Assembly (NCBI RefSeq): GCF_018682675.1
Contig: NZ_JAFMTR010000016.1
Coordinates: forward strand, 1-51,841
Length of the DNA stretch: 51,841 bases
Reading direction: 5' to 3'
DNA from: Sphingopyxis soli
GTDB taxonomy: Bacteria > Pseudomonadota > Alphaproteobacteria > Sphingomonadales > Sphingomonadaceae
Part shown: piece by piece, positions 44,670-51,841 of the stretch
Position numbering within the stretch: position 1 is the stretch's first letter
How the letters are laid out: every line of letters begins with the position of its first letter
Position numbers and translations under genes: made by a program
The notes under the pieces: generated by a model
The model's input: only the letters and a program-made list of their open reading frames with translations
Databases searched by the model: none
What the model was told of the DNA's origin: nothing

Positions 44670-46043
44670 ATGGCCTCTCGCGCCGACCAGCTTGCATCCA
44701 ACCTCAATTTTTCGAAGTTCGGCCAGGCGACCGAGCTCAAGAACCGCATCTGGTTCACGATCGGCGCGCTGATCGTCTTCCGCTTCCTGTCGTTCGTGCC
44801 GCTGCCGGGGGTCGATCCCGTCGCGCTGTCGCGCCTCTACAGCCAAACCGCGTCGGGCGGCGTCCTCGACATCTTCAACACCTTCTCGGGCGGCAGCCTC
44901 GAGCGCATGAGCATCATCGCGCTCGGCGTCATGCCCTATATTACGGCGTCGATCGTCGTGCAGCTCGCCTCGGCGCTCGCGCCGAGCCTCGCCGCGCTCA
45001 AGAAGGAGGGCGAGAGCGGGCGCAAGAAGCTCAACCAGTACACGCGCTACGGCACGGTCTTCCTGACCGCGATCCAGGGGTATTTCATCGCCGTCGGCCT
45101 CGAAACGCTCGGCCAGAGTCAGGGCATCGCCGCGGTCGTCGACCCCGGCATGATGTTCCGCATCGGCGCCGTCATCTCGATCGTCGGCGGTACGTTGTTC
45201 CTGATGTGGCTCGGCGAGCAGATCACCAGCCGCGGCATCGGCAACGGCGTCTCGCTGATCATCATGGCGGGCATTCTTGCCCAGCTGCCGCGCAGCTTCG
45301 CGCAGATGTTCACGCAGGTTCGCGAAGGCTCGATGGGTGGCGGCACGATCGTCGCCGTTGTCGTCGGGGCGGTCGTCGTGATCGCCTTCATCAGCTTCAT
45401 GGAGCGTGCGCAGCGCCGCGTCCTCGTCCAGTATCCGAAGCGCGCGACGCAGCGCGGCGTGATGCAGGCCGACCGCAGCCACCTGCCGCTCAAGGTCAAC
45501 ACCGCGGGCGTGATTCCGCCGATCTTCGCCTCGTCGCTGCTGCTGATGCCGCTGACGGTGACCCAGATGCTCGGCAACAATGTCCAGCAGGATACGGCGT
45601 GGGGCGAATTCCTCGTCTCGCTCAACCAGTATCTCGCGCACGGCCAGCCGCTCTACATGGCGCTCTATGCCGCGGGGATCATCTTCTTTTGCTTCTTCTA
45701 CGTCGCCGTGGTCTTCAATCCCGAGGAAACCGCCGACAATCTGAAGCGCCAGAACGGCTTCATTCCCGGCATCCGTCCGGGCAAGAACACCGCCGCCTAT
45801 CTCGACTTCGTGCTGACGCGCATCACCGTGATCGGCGCGGCCTATCTGGCGATCATCTGCCTCGTCCCCGAATATTTCATCGCGGGGTCGGGCCTGCCGT
45901 TCCAGCTCGGCGGCACCAGCCTGTTGATCATCGTGAACGTCACGATCGACACGATCAGCCAGATTCAGAGCCACATGCTCGCGCATCAATATGGCGACCT
46001 CATCAAGAAGGCCAAATTGAAAGGCGGCATTGCGCGTCGCTGA
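44670..46043 (+). CDS. secY: Preprotein translocase subunit SecY
   Basis: A 457-residue inner-membrane channel with ten hydrophobic segments. IWFTIGALIVFRFLSFVPLPGVD is the start of TM1. ALGVMPYITASIVVQL (TM2) and GNGVSLIIMAGILAQLP (TM4-5) are conserved, as are the plug-facing and cytoplasmic arginine loop ETADNLKRQNGFIPGIRPGKNT. GAGGAAG precedes the ATG. Confidence 0.98.
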   Translation: MASRADQLASNLNFSKFGQATELKNRIWFTIGALIVFRFLSFVPLPGVDPVALSRLYSQTASGGVLDIFNTFSGGSLERMSIIALGVMPYITASIVVQLASALAPSLAALKKEGESGRKKLNQYTRYGTVFLTAIQGYFIAVGLETLGQSQGIAAVVDPGMMFRIGAVISIVGGTLFLMWLGEQITSRGIGNGVSLIIMAGILAQLPRSFAQMFTQVREGSMGGGTIVAVVVGAVVVIAFISFMERAQRRVLVQYPKRATQRGVMQADRSHLPLKVNTAGVIPPIFASSLLLMPLTVTQMLGNNVQQDTAWGEFLVSLNQYLAHGQPLYMALYAAGIIFFCFFYVAVVFNPEETADNLKRQNGFIPGIRPGKNTAAYLDFVLTRITVIGAAYLAIICLVPEYFIAGSGLPFQLGGTSLLIIVNVTIDTISQIQSHMLAHQYGDLIKKAKLKGGIARR

Positions 46044-46091
46044 CGCCGCCGCTACGCGAATCCCGACAGGGTAGAGGTAACAGGGGCTTCC

Positions 46092-46745
46092 ATGACGCTG
46101 AACATCATTTTGCTTGGACCGCCGGGCGCGGGCAAGGGAACGCAGGCATCGCGGCTCGAAAGCGAGCATGGCATGGTTCAGCTCTCGACCGGCGACATGC
46201 TTCGTGCCGCGGTCAAGGCGGGCACCCCGATCGGCCTCCAGGCGAAAGCGGTCATGGACGCAGGCGAGCTGGTTTCGGACGAGATCGTCTCCGGCCTGAT
46301 CGGCGAGCGGCTCGACGCGCTCGGCGGCGACACCTCGGTGATCTTCGACGGCTATCCGCGCACCGCTGCGCAGGCCGATGCCCTCGACACCATCCTCGCG
46401 GATCGCGGCCGCAAGCTCGACCATGTGATCGAGCTGGTGGTCGAAGAGGACGCACTGGTCGACCGCATCACCGGCCGCTTTTCGTGCGCCAAATGCGGCG
46501 CTGGCTATCACGACCGCTACAAGCTGCCCAAAGTCGAAGGCACCTGCGATGTCTGCGGTAGCCACGAATTCAAGCGCCGCCCCGACGACAATGAGGAAAC
46601 GGTGCGCACGCGCATGGCCGAATATCGTGCCAAGACAGCGCCGATCCTGCCGATCTACGAGGCGCGCGGGATCGTCAGCAAGGTCGACGGCATGGCCGAC
46701 ATCGATCATGTCAACGACGCCATCGAGGCCATTCTCGGCAGCTGA
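46092..46745 (+). CDS. adk: Adenylate kinase with zinc-type LID
   Basis: A 217-residue enzyme that makes 2 ADP from ATP and AMP. NIILLGPPGAGKGTQASRLE is the P-loop and FDGYPRTAAQADALD the AMP site. The LID reads FSCAKCGAGYHDRY ... EGTCDVCGSHEFKRRPDDNEETV, so two CxxC pairs form a structural zinc site, unlike E. coli Adk. It follows secY after 48 bases. The alpha operon (rpsM-rpsK-rpoA-rplQ), which often comes next, is absent from the window. Confidence 0.97.
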   Translation: MTLNIILLGPPGAGKGTQASRLESEHGMVQLSTGDMLRAAVKAGTPIGLQAKAVMDAGELVSDEIVSGLIGERLDALGGDTSVIFDGYPRTAAQADALDTILADRGRKLDHVIELVVEEDALVDRITGRFSCAKCGAGYHDRYKLPKVEGTCDVCGSHEFKRRPDDNEETVRTRMAEYRAKTAPILPIYEARGIVSKVDGMADIDHVNDAIEAILGS

Positions 46746-46762
46746 GCCGCACCTGTCGTAAA

Positions 46763-46895
46763 CGTCATTGCGAGGGTCCCTTCGGCCTGCCGACGGGCCG
46801 GACGCTCAGGATAAGCCGTGACTTGGTCGCGGACCCGTGGCAATCCAGAGCGGCGTAAGGCTGCCCTGGATTGCTTCGCTTCGCTCGCCATGACG
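46763..46895. repeat. Three-tier palindromic intergenic repeat
   Basis: CGTCATTGCGAG (46763-46774) pairs with CTCGCCATGACG (46884-46895), GGGTCC (46774-46779) with GGACCC (46831-46836), and GCAATCCAG (46840-46848) with CTGGATTGC (46866-46874). Typical dispersed proteobacterial intergenic palindrome. A frame through it joins the downstream gene but is not coding sequence. Confidence 0.8.
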
Positions 46896-46919
46896 GAGCT
46901 CGGGGAGGAGGGGGATTGT

Positions 46920-47594
46920 ATGAAATCTAAATCCTGTCTTGCTGCTGGGATACTCTCGGCTGCCGTGCTGGCCATGCCCGCGCAGGCGAAGGTCATCGAC
47001 CAGAGCGACATCGGCTTCACCATTGCCCACAGCGCGCAGGTCGCCGCCTCGCCCGAAGATGTCTGGAAGATGCTTCGCACCCCCGACAAATGGTGGTCGA
47101 AGGATCATAGCTGGTCGGGCGACGCCGCGAACTTCTGGCTCGATTCGCAGGCCGGCGGCTGCTTTTGCGAGAAACTGCCTCCCGCCAAGCCGGGCGGCGC
47201 GCCGGGCAGCGTCCAGCACGCGCGCATCCTGTTCGCCAAACCCGACGAACTGATGCGCCTGTCGGGCGCTTTCGGCCCGCTACAGGGCGAGGCGGTGGCC
47301 GGCACGCTGACGATCCAGATCAAGCCGACGCCGACCGGCAGCGCGATCCGCTTCGACTATACGGTCGGCGGCTATATGCGCTTCAAGGTCGCCGACGTCG
47401 CGCCGGGGGTCGATCGCGTCCTCGGCGAACAACTCGTCGGGCTCGCCAGGGCGCTTGGCGGTTCGCTGCCGGTCGCGAAGGACGGGACGGAGGGCGCGGG
47501 CAAGGAGGCGCCCGCGAAGGACGAACAGGATCTCGACGCCGCGGTCGCGGACCTCGTCAAGGACGCGCCGAAAGAGGCGCCCGAGAGCGATTAG
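46920..47594 (+). CDS. Exported SRPBCC/START-like protein
   Basis: A 224-residue protein with a signal peptide (MKSKSCLAAGILSAAVLAMPAQA). The mature part begins DIGFTIAHSAQVAASPEDVWKMLRTPDKWWSKDHSWSGDAANFWLD, typical of the SRPBCC ligand-binding fold (Polyketide_cyc2-like). LTIQIKPTPTGSAIRFDYTVGGYMR forms late strands. A Lys/Glu/Asp/Ala-rich tail (KDGTEGAGKEAPAKDEQD) ends it. Ligand unknown. ATG 46920 follows GGAGGAGGGGG; the frame upstream is repeat sequence. The stop overlaps the convergent DUF177 gene by four bases. Confidence 0.85.
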   Translation: MKSKSCLAAGILSAAVLAMPAQAKVIDQSDIGFTIAHSAQVAASPEDVWKMLRTPDKWWSKDHSWSGDAANFWLDSQAGGCFCEKLPPAKPGGAPGSVQHARILFAKPDELMRLSGAFGPLQGEAVAGTLTIQIKPTPTGSAIRFDYTVGGYMRFKVADVAPGVDRVLGEQLVGLARALGGSLPVAKDGTEGAGKEAPAKDEQDLDAAVADLVKDAPKEAPESD

Positions 47595-48118
47595 GCGCCC
47601 GGCTTGCCGCGCAGCTTCGCGAGCGCCGCGAAGGGCCCCGCCTGGTCCTCGCTGAGCACGCCCTTCTCGGCAAGGATGCGGTCGGCGTCCGGATGACGCG
47701 GAAAGGGATCGAGCGCGAGCGACAATGTCTGCACCGCCGCCTCGCCTATATCGATGCGGTCGTCCTCGAGCGGCAGGATATCGCAGTCACCGTCGCTGAT
47801 CTCGATCTCCTCGTCGGGATCGACGACGGGCTCGGCGCCCTTCAGGAAGCGAAGATCGAAAGGCTCGGCGAGCTTTGCGGGCACGGGCAGGGCGGTCGCG
47901 GCGCAGCTCTGTACGACCGCGGCTTCGATCGCACCTCTCGCGGCGATTCCGCCCGCCACCGCGCGCACCTCGGCGGTGACGACGAACCGGTCGAGCGCGG
48001 CGAGGTCGAGCCGCTTCGCGATCGCCGCGCGGACGGCGTCGCCGGCTTCGATGCGCACCGTGCGACCCTGCGCCGCGTCGGCAAGCGTGACGATGTGCGA
48101 AAATTCGGGCGCGCTCAT
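47591..48118 (-). CDS. DUF177 (YceD family) protein
   Basis: A 175-residue protein starting MSAPEFSHIVTLADAAQG. AEVRAVAGGIAARGAIEAAVVQSCAATALPVPAKLAEPFDLRFL is the core, with the single Cys of the QSCAAT strand. DRIDIGEAAVQTLSLALDPFPRHPDAD matches the DUF177 signature (D-L-G-E...L-L..P.P.HP). Family members affect 23S rRNA/L32 expression in some bacteria; rpmF, the usual partner, is not adjacent. It overlaps the chaperone gene by ATGA. Confidence 0.9.
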   Translation of the reverse strand: MSAPEFSHIVTLADAAQGRTVRIEAGDAVRAAIAKRLDLAALDRFVVTAEVRAVAGGIAARGAIEAAVVQSCAATALPVPAKLAEPFDLRFLKGAEPVVDPDEEIEISDGDCDILPLEDDRIDIGEAAVQTLSLALDPFPRHPDADRILAEKGVLSEDQAGPFAALAKLRGKPGA

Positions 48119-48639
48119 TCGGGCAGCCGCTCCGCGACGACGAGCGTATCGACCGGAGTCGCCGCCAGCGCCGCGCGCTGCGCCGCCACCCGCGCCATGA
48201 CATGCGCCAGCCCCGCGGCGGGCGGCTCCTTGCCGCGCCACAGGTTGCGCACCAGCGCCGCCCTGAGTTCGTCCGATCCGTCGGCAGCCCGATATGCGCC
48301 GAGGCGGCCGCCGAGCGCGCCGACCATCCGCCCGATCTGCTTGCCGACGACCATGTCGCCGAACCCGATCTGGCGCATCTGCCCGTCCATGTCGTCGACG
48401 AACAATTCGGTGAGTTCGACGCCCGCGCGCGCCTGTTCGGGATCCTGGTCGATCCGGTGCAGGACAAGCGCGAGGATCAGGCTGACCATGTCGAAGCGCC
48501 CGTCGAGCGTGTCGGGGACGCCGCCCTCGCTATACCAGTGCGGTTGCCGCGCGGTGGCGACGACGGCGTTCCACAGTGGACGCCGCGCTTCGCGGGGATC
48601 GGGATCGGACCTGAAGAGTTTGCGGAGCGTTGAAAACAT
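48115..48639 (-). CDS. Ubiquinol-cytochrome c chaperone family protein
   Basis: A 174-residue relative of mitochondrial CBP3, which assists assembly of cytochrome b in the bc1 complex. MFSTLRKLFRSDPDPREARRPLWNAVVATARQPHWYSEGGVPDTLDGRFDMVSLILALVLHRI and ELFVDDMDGQMRQIGFGDMVVGKQIGRMVGALGGRLGAY are conserved. Alphaproteobacteria carry it next to DUF177, as here. No bc1 genes are in the window. Confidence 0.92.
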   Translation of the reverse strand: MFSTLRKLFRSDPDPREARRPLWNAVVATARQPHWYSEGGVPDTLDGRFDMVSLILALVLHRIDQDPEQARAGVELTELFVDDMDGQMRQIGFGDMVVGKQIGRMVGALGGRLGAYRAADGSDELRAALVRNLWRGKEPPAAGLAHVMARVAAQRAALAATPVDTLVVAERLPE

Positions 48640-48808
48640 CGCAAATGCTTAGGCCGAATCCACTGAACGGAAAAGGCCTGTCGGTCAGCTTGGCGCAAGC
48701 ATTGGGGCGGCATAAGCCGCTTGTGCGCGCCGTCCGCTTGCGGTTAAGAGGCGCGATTGCCAGCGCCGGCGCCCGATGCGGGGAAAAGCGGCGCAAGGAG
48801 ACGAGTTG

Positions 48809-49300
48809 ATGCCGATTGCCGACCCCAAGTCTTTCGCCCGTCCCGCCCGCCTGATCGTTGCGGGCGTGGCGCTCGCATTGACCGCCAGCGGCTGCGCGCA
48901 GGTCAAGGGCCGGCAGGGCTATTTCGTCGATCCGGTGCTGACCGATGCGATCGCCCCCGGCGTCGACAACCGCGAATCGGTCGAAAAGACGCTCGGCCGT
49001 CCGACCTTCGTCGGTCAGTTCAGCGACAATGAATATTATTATGTCTCGCGCGAGACGCGCCAGCTGGCGTTCGCCAGGCCGCGCCCCGTCGCGCAGCAGG
49101 TGCTGCGCGTGCGTTTCGATCCGGCGGGCAATGTCGTCGCGGTCGACAAGACCGGGCTTGATCTGGTGAGCAAGATCAGCCCCGAAGGCGACAAGACGCC
49201 GACGCTCGGCCGCCAGCGCAGCTTCTTCGAGGATATCTTCGGCAATATCGGTGCGGTCGGCGCGCCGGGAACGACCGGCGGAGGTTCGCCGGGGCAGTAA
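48809..49300 (+). CDS. bamE: Outer membrane assembly lipoprotein, BamE (SmpA/OmlA) family
   Basis: A 163-residue lipoprotein with signal ARLIVAGVALALTASGC (lipobox TASGC). The SmpA/OmlA fold is seen in AIAPGVDNRESVEKTLGRPTFVGQFSDNEYYYVSRET and QVLRVRFDPAGNVVAVDKTGLD. BamE is part of the BAM complex that inserts beta-barrel proteins. AAGGAG lies eight bases before ATG 48809. The Gly-rich tail (TTGGGSPGQ) is probably disordered. Divergent from the chaperone gene by 169 bases, which should hold both promoters. Confidence 0.9.
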   Translation: MPIADPKSFARPARLIVAGVALALTASGCAQVKGRQGYFVDPVLTDAIAPGVDNRESVEKTLGRPTFVGQFSDNEYYYVSRETRQLAFARPRPVAQQVLRVRFDPAGNVVAVDKTGLDLVSKISPEGDKTPTLGRQRSFFEDIFGNIGAVGAPGTTGGGSPGQ

Positions 49301-49331
49301 GCCGGCGGCCTTTGCCGGGCGGGTTGCAACA

Positions 49332-49370
49332 GCGGCGGCGTCTTCCCGACGACCGCCGCCTTTCTTTTAT
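49332..49370 (+). terminator. Terminator after bamE
   Basis: GCGGCGG (49332-49338) and CCGCCGC (49353-49359) form the base of a stem, extended by TC/GA pairs around TTCCC, followed by TTTCTTTTAT. It overlaps the 3' end of the convergent malic enzyme gene. Confidence 0.75.
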
Positions 49371-51631
49371 TGCGCGATACCGCCCGCCGCCAGGACGGCG
49401 AGGGTGACGAGGTCCGACGCGGTCGACGACATCGTCGCGACCTGCACCGGCTTTTCCATGCCGATCAGCATCGGGCCGATCACCGCGCCGCCGCCCAGCT
49501 CGCGCAGCAGCTTCGCCGACAGGTTTGCCGACTGCAGCCCCGGCATGACGAGAACGTTCGCCGGCCCCGACAGGCGGCAGAAAGGATAGTTCTTCATCGC
49601 GCGCAGGTTGAGCGCGACGTCGGGCGCCATTTCGCCTTCATATTCGAAGCCCGGATTGCGTTCGTCGAGGATGCACACGGCCTCGCGGATATTGTCGAGC
49701 CACGACCCGGGGGGGTTGCCGAAGGTCGAATAGGAGAGAAAGGCGACGCGCGGCTCATGTCCCATCCGCCGCGCGACCTGCGCGGTGCGCTCGGCGATGT
49801 CGGCCAGCATCTCGGCGCTGGGGCGCTCGTTGACCGTCGTGTCGGCCATGAAGATGGTGTGATGCTGGTCGACGAGGACATGGATGCCGAACGGCGTCTT
49901 GCCCTCGGCATGGTCGATCACGCGCCGCACCTCGCGCATCGACTGCGAGTAGGTGCGCGTCGTGCCGGTGATCATCGCATCGGCGAGCCCGAGCTGGAGC
50001 AGAAGCGAGCCGAAGATGTTGCGGTCGCGGTTGACCATGCGCTCCACGTCGCGGCGGAGGTATCCGCGGCGCTGCAACCGTTCGTAGAGCATGTCGACCA
50101 TCTGCGGGACGTGCGGCGAATTGACGCTGTTGTGGACCTCGAAACTCTCGGCGTCGGGGACACCCATCGCGCGCAGCTTGTCGTGCAGCCCTTCGCGCCC
50201 GACGAGCACCGGAATGCCATAGCCGCCATCGCGGAACTGGATCGCCGCGCGCAGCACCACTTCCTCTTCGCCCTCGGCAAAAACGATGCGCTTCGGATTG
50301 GCGCGCGCCGCCTCATAGGCGAGCGTCAGCACCGAGGTCGTCGGGTTGAGCCGCGCGCGCAGTTCGGTGCGATATTCGTCCATGTCGGCGATCGGCCGCT
50401 GCGCGACGCCGGTGTCCATCGCCGCCTTGGCGACCGCGGCGGGGACGATTTCCATCAGGCGCGGGTCGAAGGGCGAGGGGATGATATATTCGGGGCCGAA
50501 GCTCGATGCCCGCCCGCCATAGGCGGCGGCCACTTCTTCCGGCACCTGCTGGCGCGCAAGGTCGGCGATGGCATAGGCGGCGGCGATCTTCATCTCCTCG
50601 TTGATCGCGGTTGCCCGCACGTCGAGTGCGCCGCGGAAGATGAAGGGGAAGCAGAGGACGTTGTTGACCTGGTTCGGGAAATCCGAACGGCCCGTCGCGA
50701 TGATCGCGTCGGGGCGCGCCGCGCGCGCATCGGGCGGCGAGATTTCGGGGTCGGGATTCGCCATCGCGAAGATGATCGGCGCGGGCGCCATATCCTTGAC
50801 CATCTCGGGCTTCAGCGCCCCGGCGGCCGACAGGCCGAGGAAGACGTCGGCGCCCTTCAGCGCCTCGGTCAGGTCGCGCGCTTCGGTCGGCACTGCGTGC
50901 GCCGACTTCCACTGGTCCATGCCTTCGGTGCGGCCCTGATAGATGGTGCCCTTGCGGTCGCACATGATCACATTTTCGTGCCGCACGCCCAGCGCCTTGA
51001 TCAGCGCGGTGCAGGCGATCGCCGCCGCGCCGGCGCCGTTGACGACGACCTTCACCGTCGACAGGTCGCGCCCGGTCAGGTGGCAGGCGTTGATCAGGCC
51101 GGCGGCGGTGATGATCGCGGTGCCATGCTGGTCGTCATGGAACACCGGGATGTTCATCTTCTCCTTCAGCGCCGCTTCGATGATGAAGCAGTTCGGCGCC
51201 GCGATATCCTCGAGGTTGATGCCGCCGAAGCTCGGCTCGAGCAGTTCGACCGCCTCGATGAAGCGCTGCGGATCTTCGGTGGCGACTTCGAGGTCGATCG
51301 AATCGACGTCGGCGAAACGCTTGAACAGGACGGCCTTGCCCTCCATCACCGGCTTCGAGGCGAGCGCGCCCAGATTGCCGAGGCCGAGGATCGCGGTGCC
51401 GTTCGAGATGACGGCGACGAGGTTCCCCTTGACCGTATAATCATAGGCGCTCGCCGGATCCTCGGCGATTGCGAGCACGGGCACCGCGACGCCGGGCGAA
51501 TAGGCGAGCGAAAGGTCGCGCTGCGTCGCCATCGGCTTCGAGGCGACGATCTCGATCTTACCGGGCCGGCCATATGAGTGGTAGAGCAGGGCCTCGCGAT
51601 CCGAAAACTGCACCTTGCTGCCGCTGTCCAT
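49367..51631 (-). CDS. maeB: NADP-dependent malic enzyme with phosphotransacetylase-like domain
   Basis: A 754-residue fusion. Residues 1 to about 430 are the malic enzyme: SDREALLYHSYGRPGKIEIV, AYSPGVAVPVL, FGGINLEDIAAPNCFIIE, FHDDQHGTAIITAAGLINA and the nucleotide fold VVVNGAGAAAIACTALI. The remaining part resembles phosphate acetyltransferase (PTA), ending with VLVMPGLQSANLSAKLLRELGGG. It converts malate to pyruvate with NADPH; the PTA-like part is regulatory in enteric MaeB. ATG 51631 is the family start. The frame continues upstream to the window edge without homology. Confidence 0.96.
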   Translation of the reverse strand: MDSGSKVQFSDREALLYHSYGRPGKIEIVASKPMATQRDLSLAYSPGVAVPVLAIAEDPASAYDYTVKGNLVAVISNGTAILGLGNLGALASKPVMEGKAVLFKRFADVDSIDLEVATEDPQRFIEAVELLEPSFGGINLEDIAAPNCFIIEAALKEKMNIPVFHDDQHGTAIITAAGLINACHLTGRDLSTVKVVVNGAGAAAIACTALIKALGVRHENVIMCDRKGTIYQGRTEGMDQWKSAHAVPTEARDLTEALKGADVFLGLSAAGALKPEMVKDMAPAPIIFAMANPDPEISPPDARAARPDAIIATGRSDFPNQVNNVLCFPFIFRGALDVRATAINEEMKIAAAYAIADLARQQVPEEVAAAYGGRASSFGPEYIIPSPFDPRLMEIVPAAVAKAAMDTGVAQRPIADMDEYRTELRARLNPTTSVLTLAYEAARANPKRIVFAEGEEEVVLRAAIQFRDGGYGIPVLVGREGLHDKLRAMGVPDAESFEVHNSVNSPHVPQMVDMLYERLQRRGYLRRDVERMVNRDRNIFGSLLLQLGLADAMITGTTRTYSQSMREVRRVIDHAEGKTPFGIHVLVDQHHTIFMADTTVNERPSAEMLADIAERTAQVARRMGHEPRVAFLSYSTFGNPPGSWLDNIREAVCILDERNPGFEYEGEMAPDVALNLRAMKNYPFCRLSGPANVLVMPGLQSANLSAKLLRELGGGAVIGPMLIGMEKPVQVATMSSTASDLVTLAVLAAGGIAQ

Positions 51632-51760
51632 AATAATCCCCTTGGTTCGATTCAGACACGCGCCCGTTTCCCAATCCCCTAGCGTCACCGGCGTCGATTG
51701 TAACCCCGCGATCTTCCAAACTCGGGTGCGTCCGCGCGCAAGGGTTGCGAGCGACCGGGA

Positions 51761-51841
51761 GCGACCGGTTGCGGACATGGAATTCCTCCCTGTGGCGTAG
51801 CCATGGGGAGGTGGCAGCGCGAAGCGCTGACGGAGGGGCAA
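51761..51841. repeat. Intergenic palindromic repeat at window edge
   Basis: GCGACCGGTTGCGG (51761-51774) matches 3431-3444 exactly. It is followed by CCTCCC ... GGGGAGG arms (about 51786-51812) and a further GC-rich part that runs off the window. This is a partial copy of a dispersed element. Confidence 0.6.

Noticed and set aside
43863..46709. 948-codon minus-strand frame
   Set aside because: Antisense to rplO, secY and adk; composition is an artefact of GC-rich third positions.
49370..51577. 735-codon plus-strand frame
   Set aside because: Antisense to the malic enzyme gene.

Overview
The window is high-GC alphaproteobacterial chromosome. Gene content and order point to the Sphingomonadales (sphingomonad-type DUF4402, DUF6489, DUF1491 and SleB-type hydrolase genes, the hemE/PPSR junction, and sphingomonad-style palindromic intergenic repeats). 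Sphingopyxis is my best guess for the genus, but that is inference. Nearly everything is core chromosome. I see no prophage, insertion sequence, integron, CRISPR array, rRNA or tRNA gene.

Left part (about 0.07-14.6 kb). A secreted DUF4402 protein is followed by the leftward cluster mnmE-mnmG-rsmG-parA-parB (tRNA wobble modification, 16S rRNA methylation, chromosome segregation). Three parS-like centromere sites lie inside this cluster. Then come a divergent dienelactone hydrolase/NTF2-like pair, an FMN-dependent glutamate-synthase-like oxidoreductase, DUF1489, TerC, a monooxygenase-like gene broken by an in-frame amber codon, rho, hemJ and hemE. The stretch 14583-14954 between hemE and the PPSR gene is the expected alphaproteobacterial replication origin. 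It has an AT-rich tract, a perfect DnaA box, a near-perfect one and five GANTC sites. Genes on the left mostly read left and genes on the right mostly read right, as expected around an origin.

Middle part (14.9-29.4 kb). The compact operon PPSR-maf-aroE-coaE-dnaQ overlaps at its first three junctions. It is followed by hpf, ptsN, DUF1491, a cell wall hydrolase, a DUF4136 lipoprotein, an M14 carboxypeptidase with a GNAT acetyltransferase, a small heat-shock protein with a ROSE-like RNA thermometer in its leader, gpmA, a dapD/HAD nucleotidase pair, a SphB1/NalP-like lipoprotein autotransporter protease and a uracil/hypoxanthine-type DNA glycosylase.

Right part (29.6-51.8 kb). The str operon (rpsL-rpsG-fusA-tuf) runs into the S10-spc cluster (rpsJ to rplO), then secY and adk. 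A DUF1737 gene sits between rpmD and rplO, and a dispersed palindromic repeat sits between rpsJ and rplC. After adk come an exported SRPBCC protein, DUF177 (YceD-like) with a cytochrome bc1 assembly chaperone, a BamE-type lipoprotein and a malic enzyme fused to a phosphotransacetylase-like domain.

The window therefore combines replication start (oriC), origin segregation (parABS) and the main translation operons. I found no wholly new system. The points most worth a second look are the non-canonical start implied for mnmE and its altered G4 motif, Arg88 in ribosomal protein S12, the ROSE thermometer, the amber-interrupted gene coupled to terC, and the rho leader.
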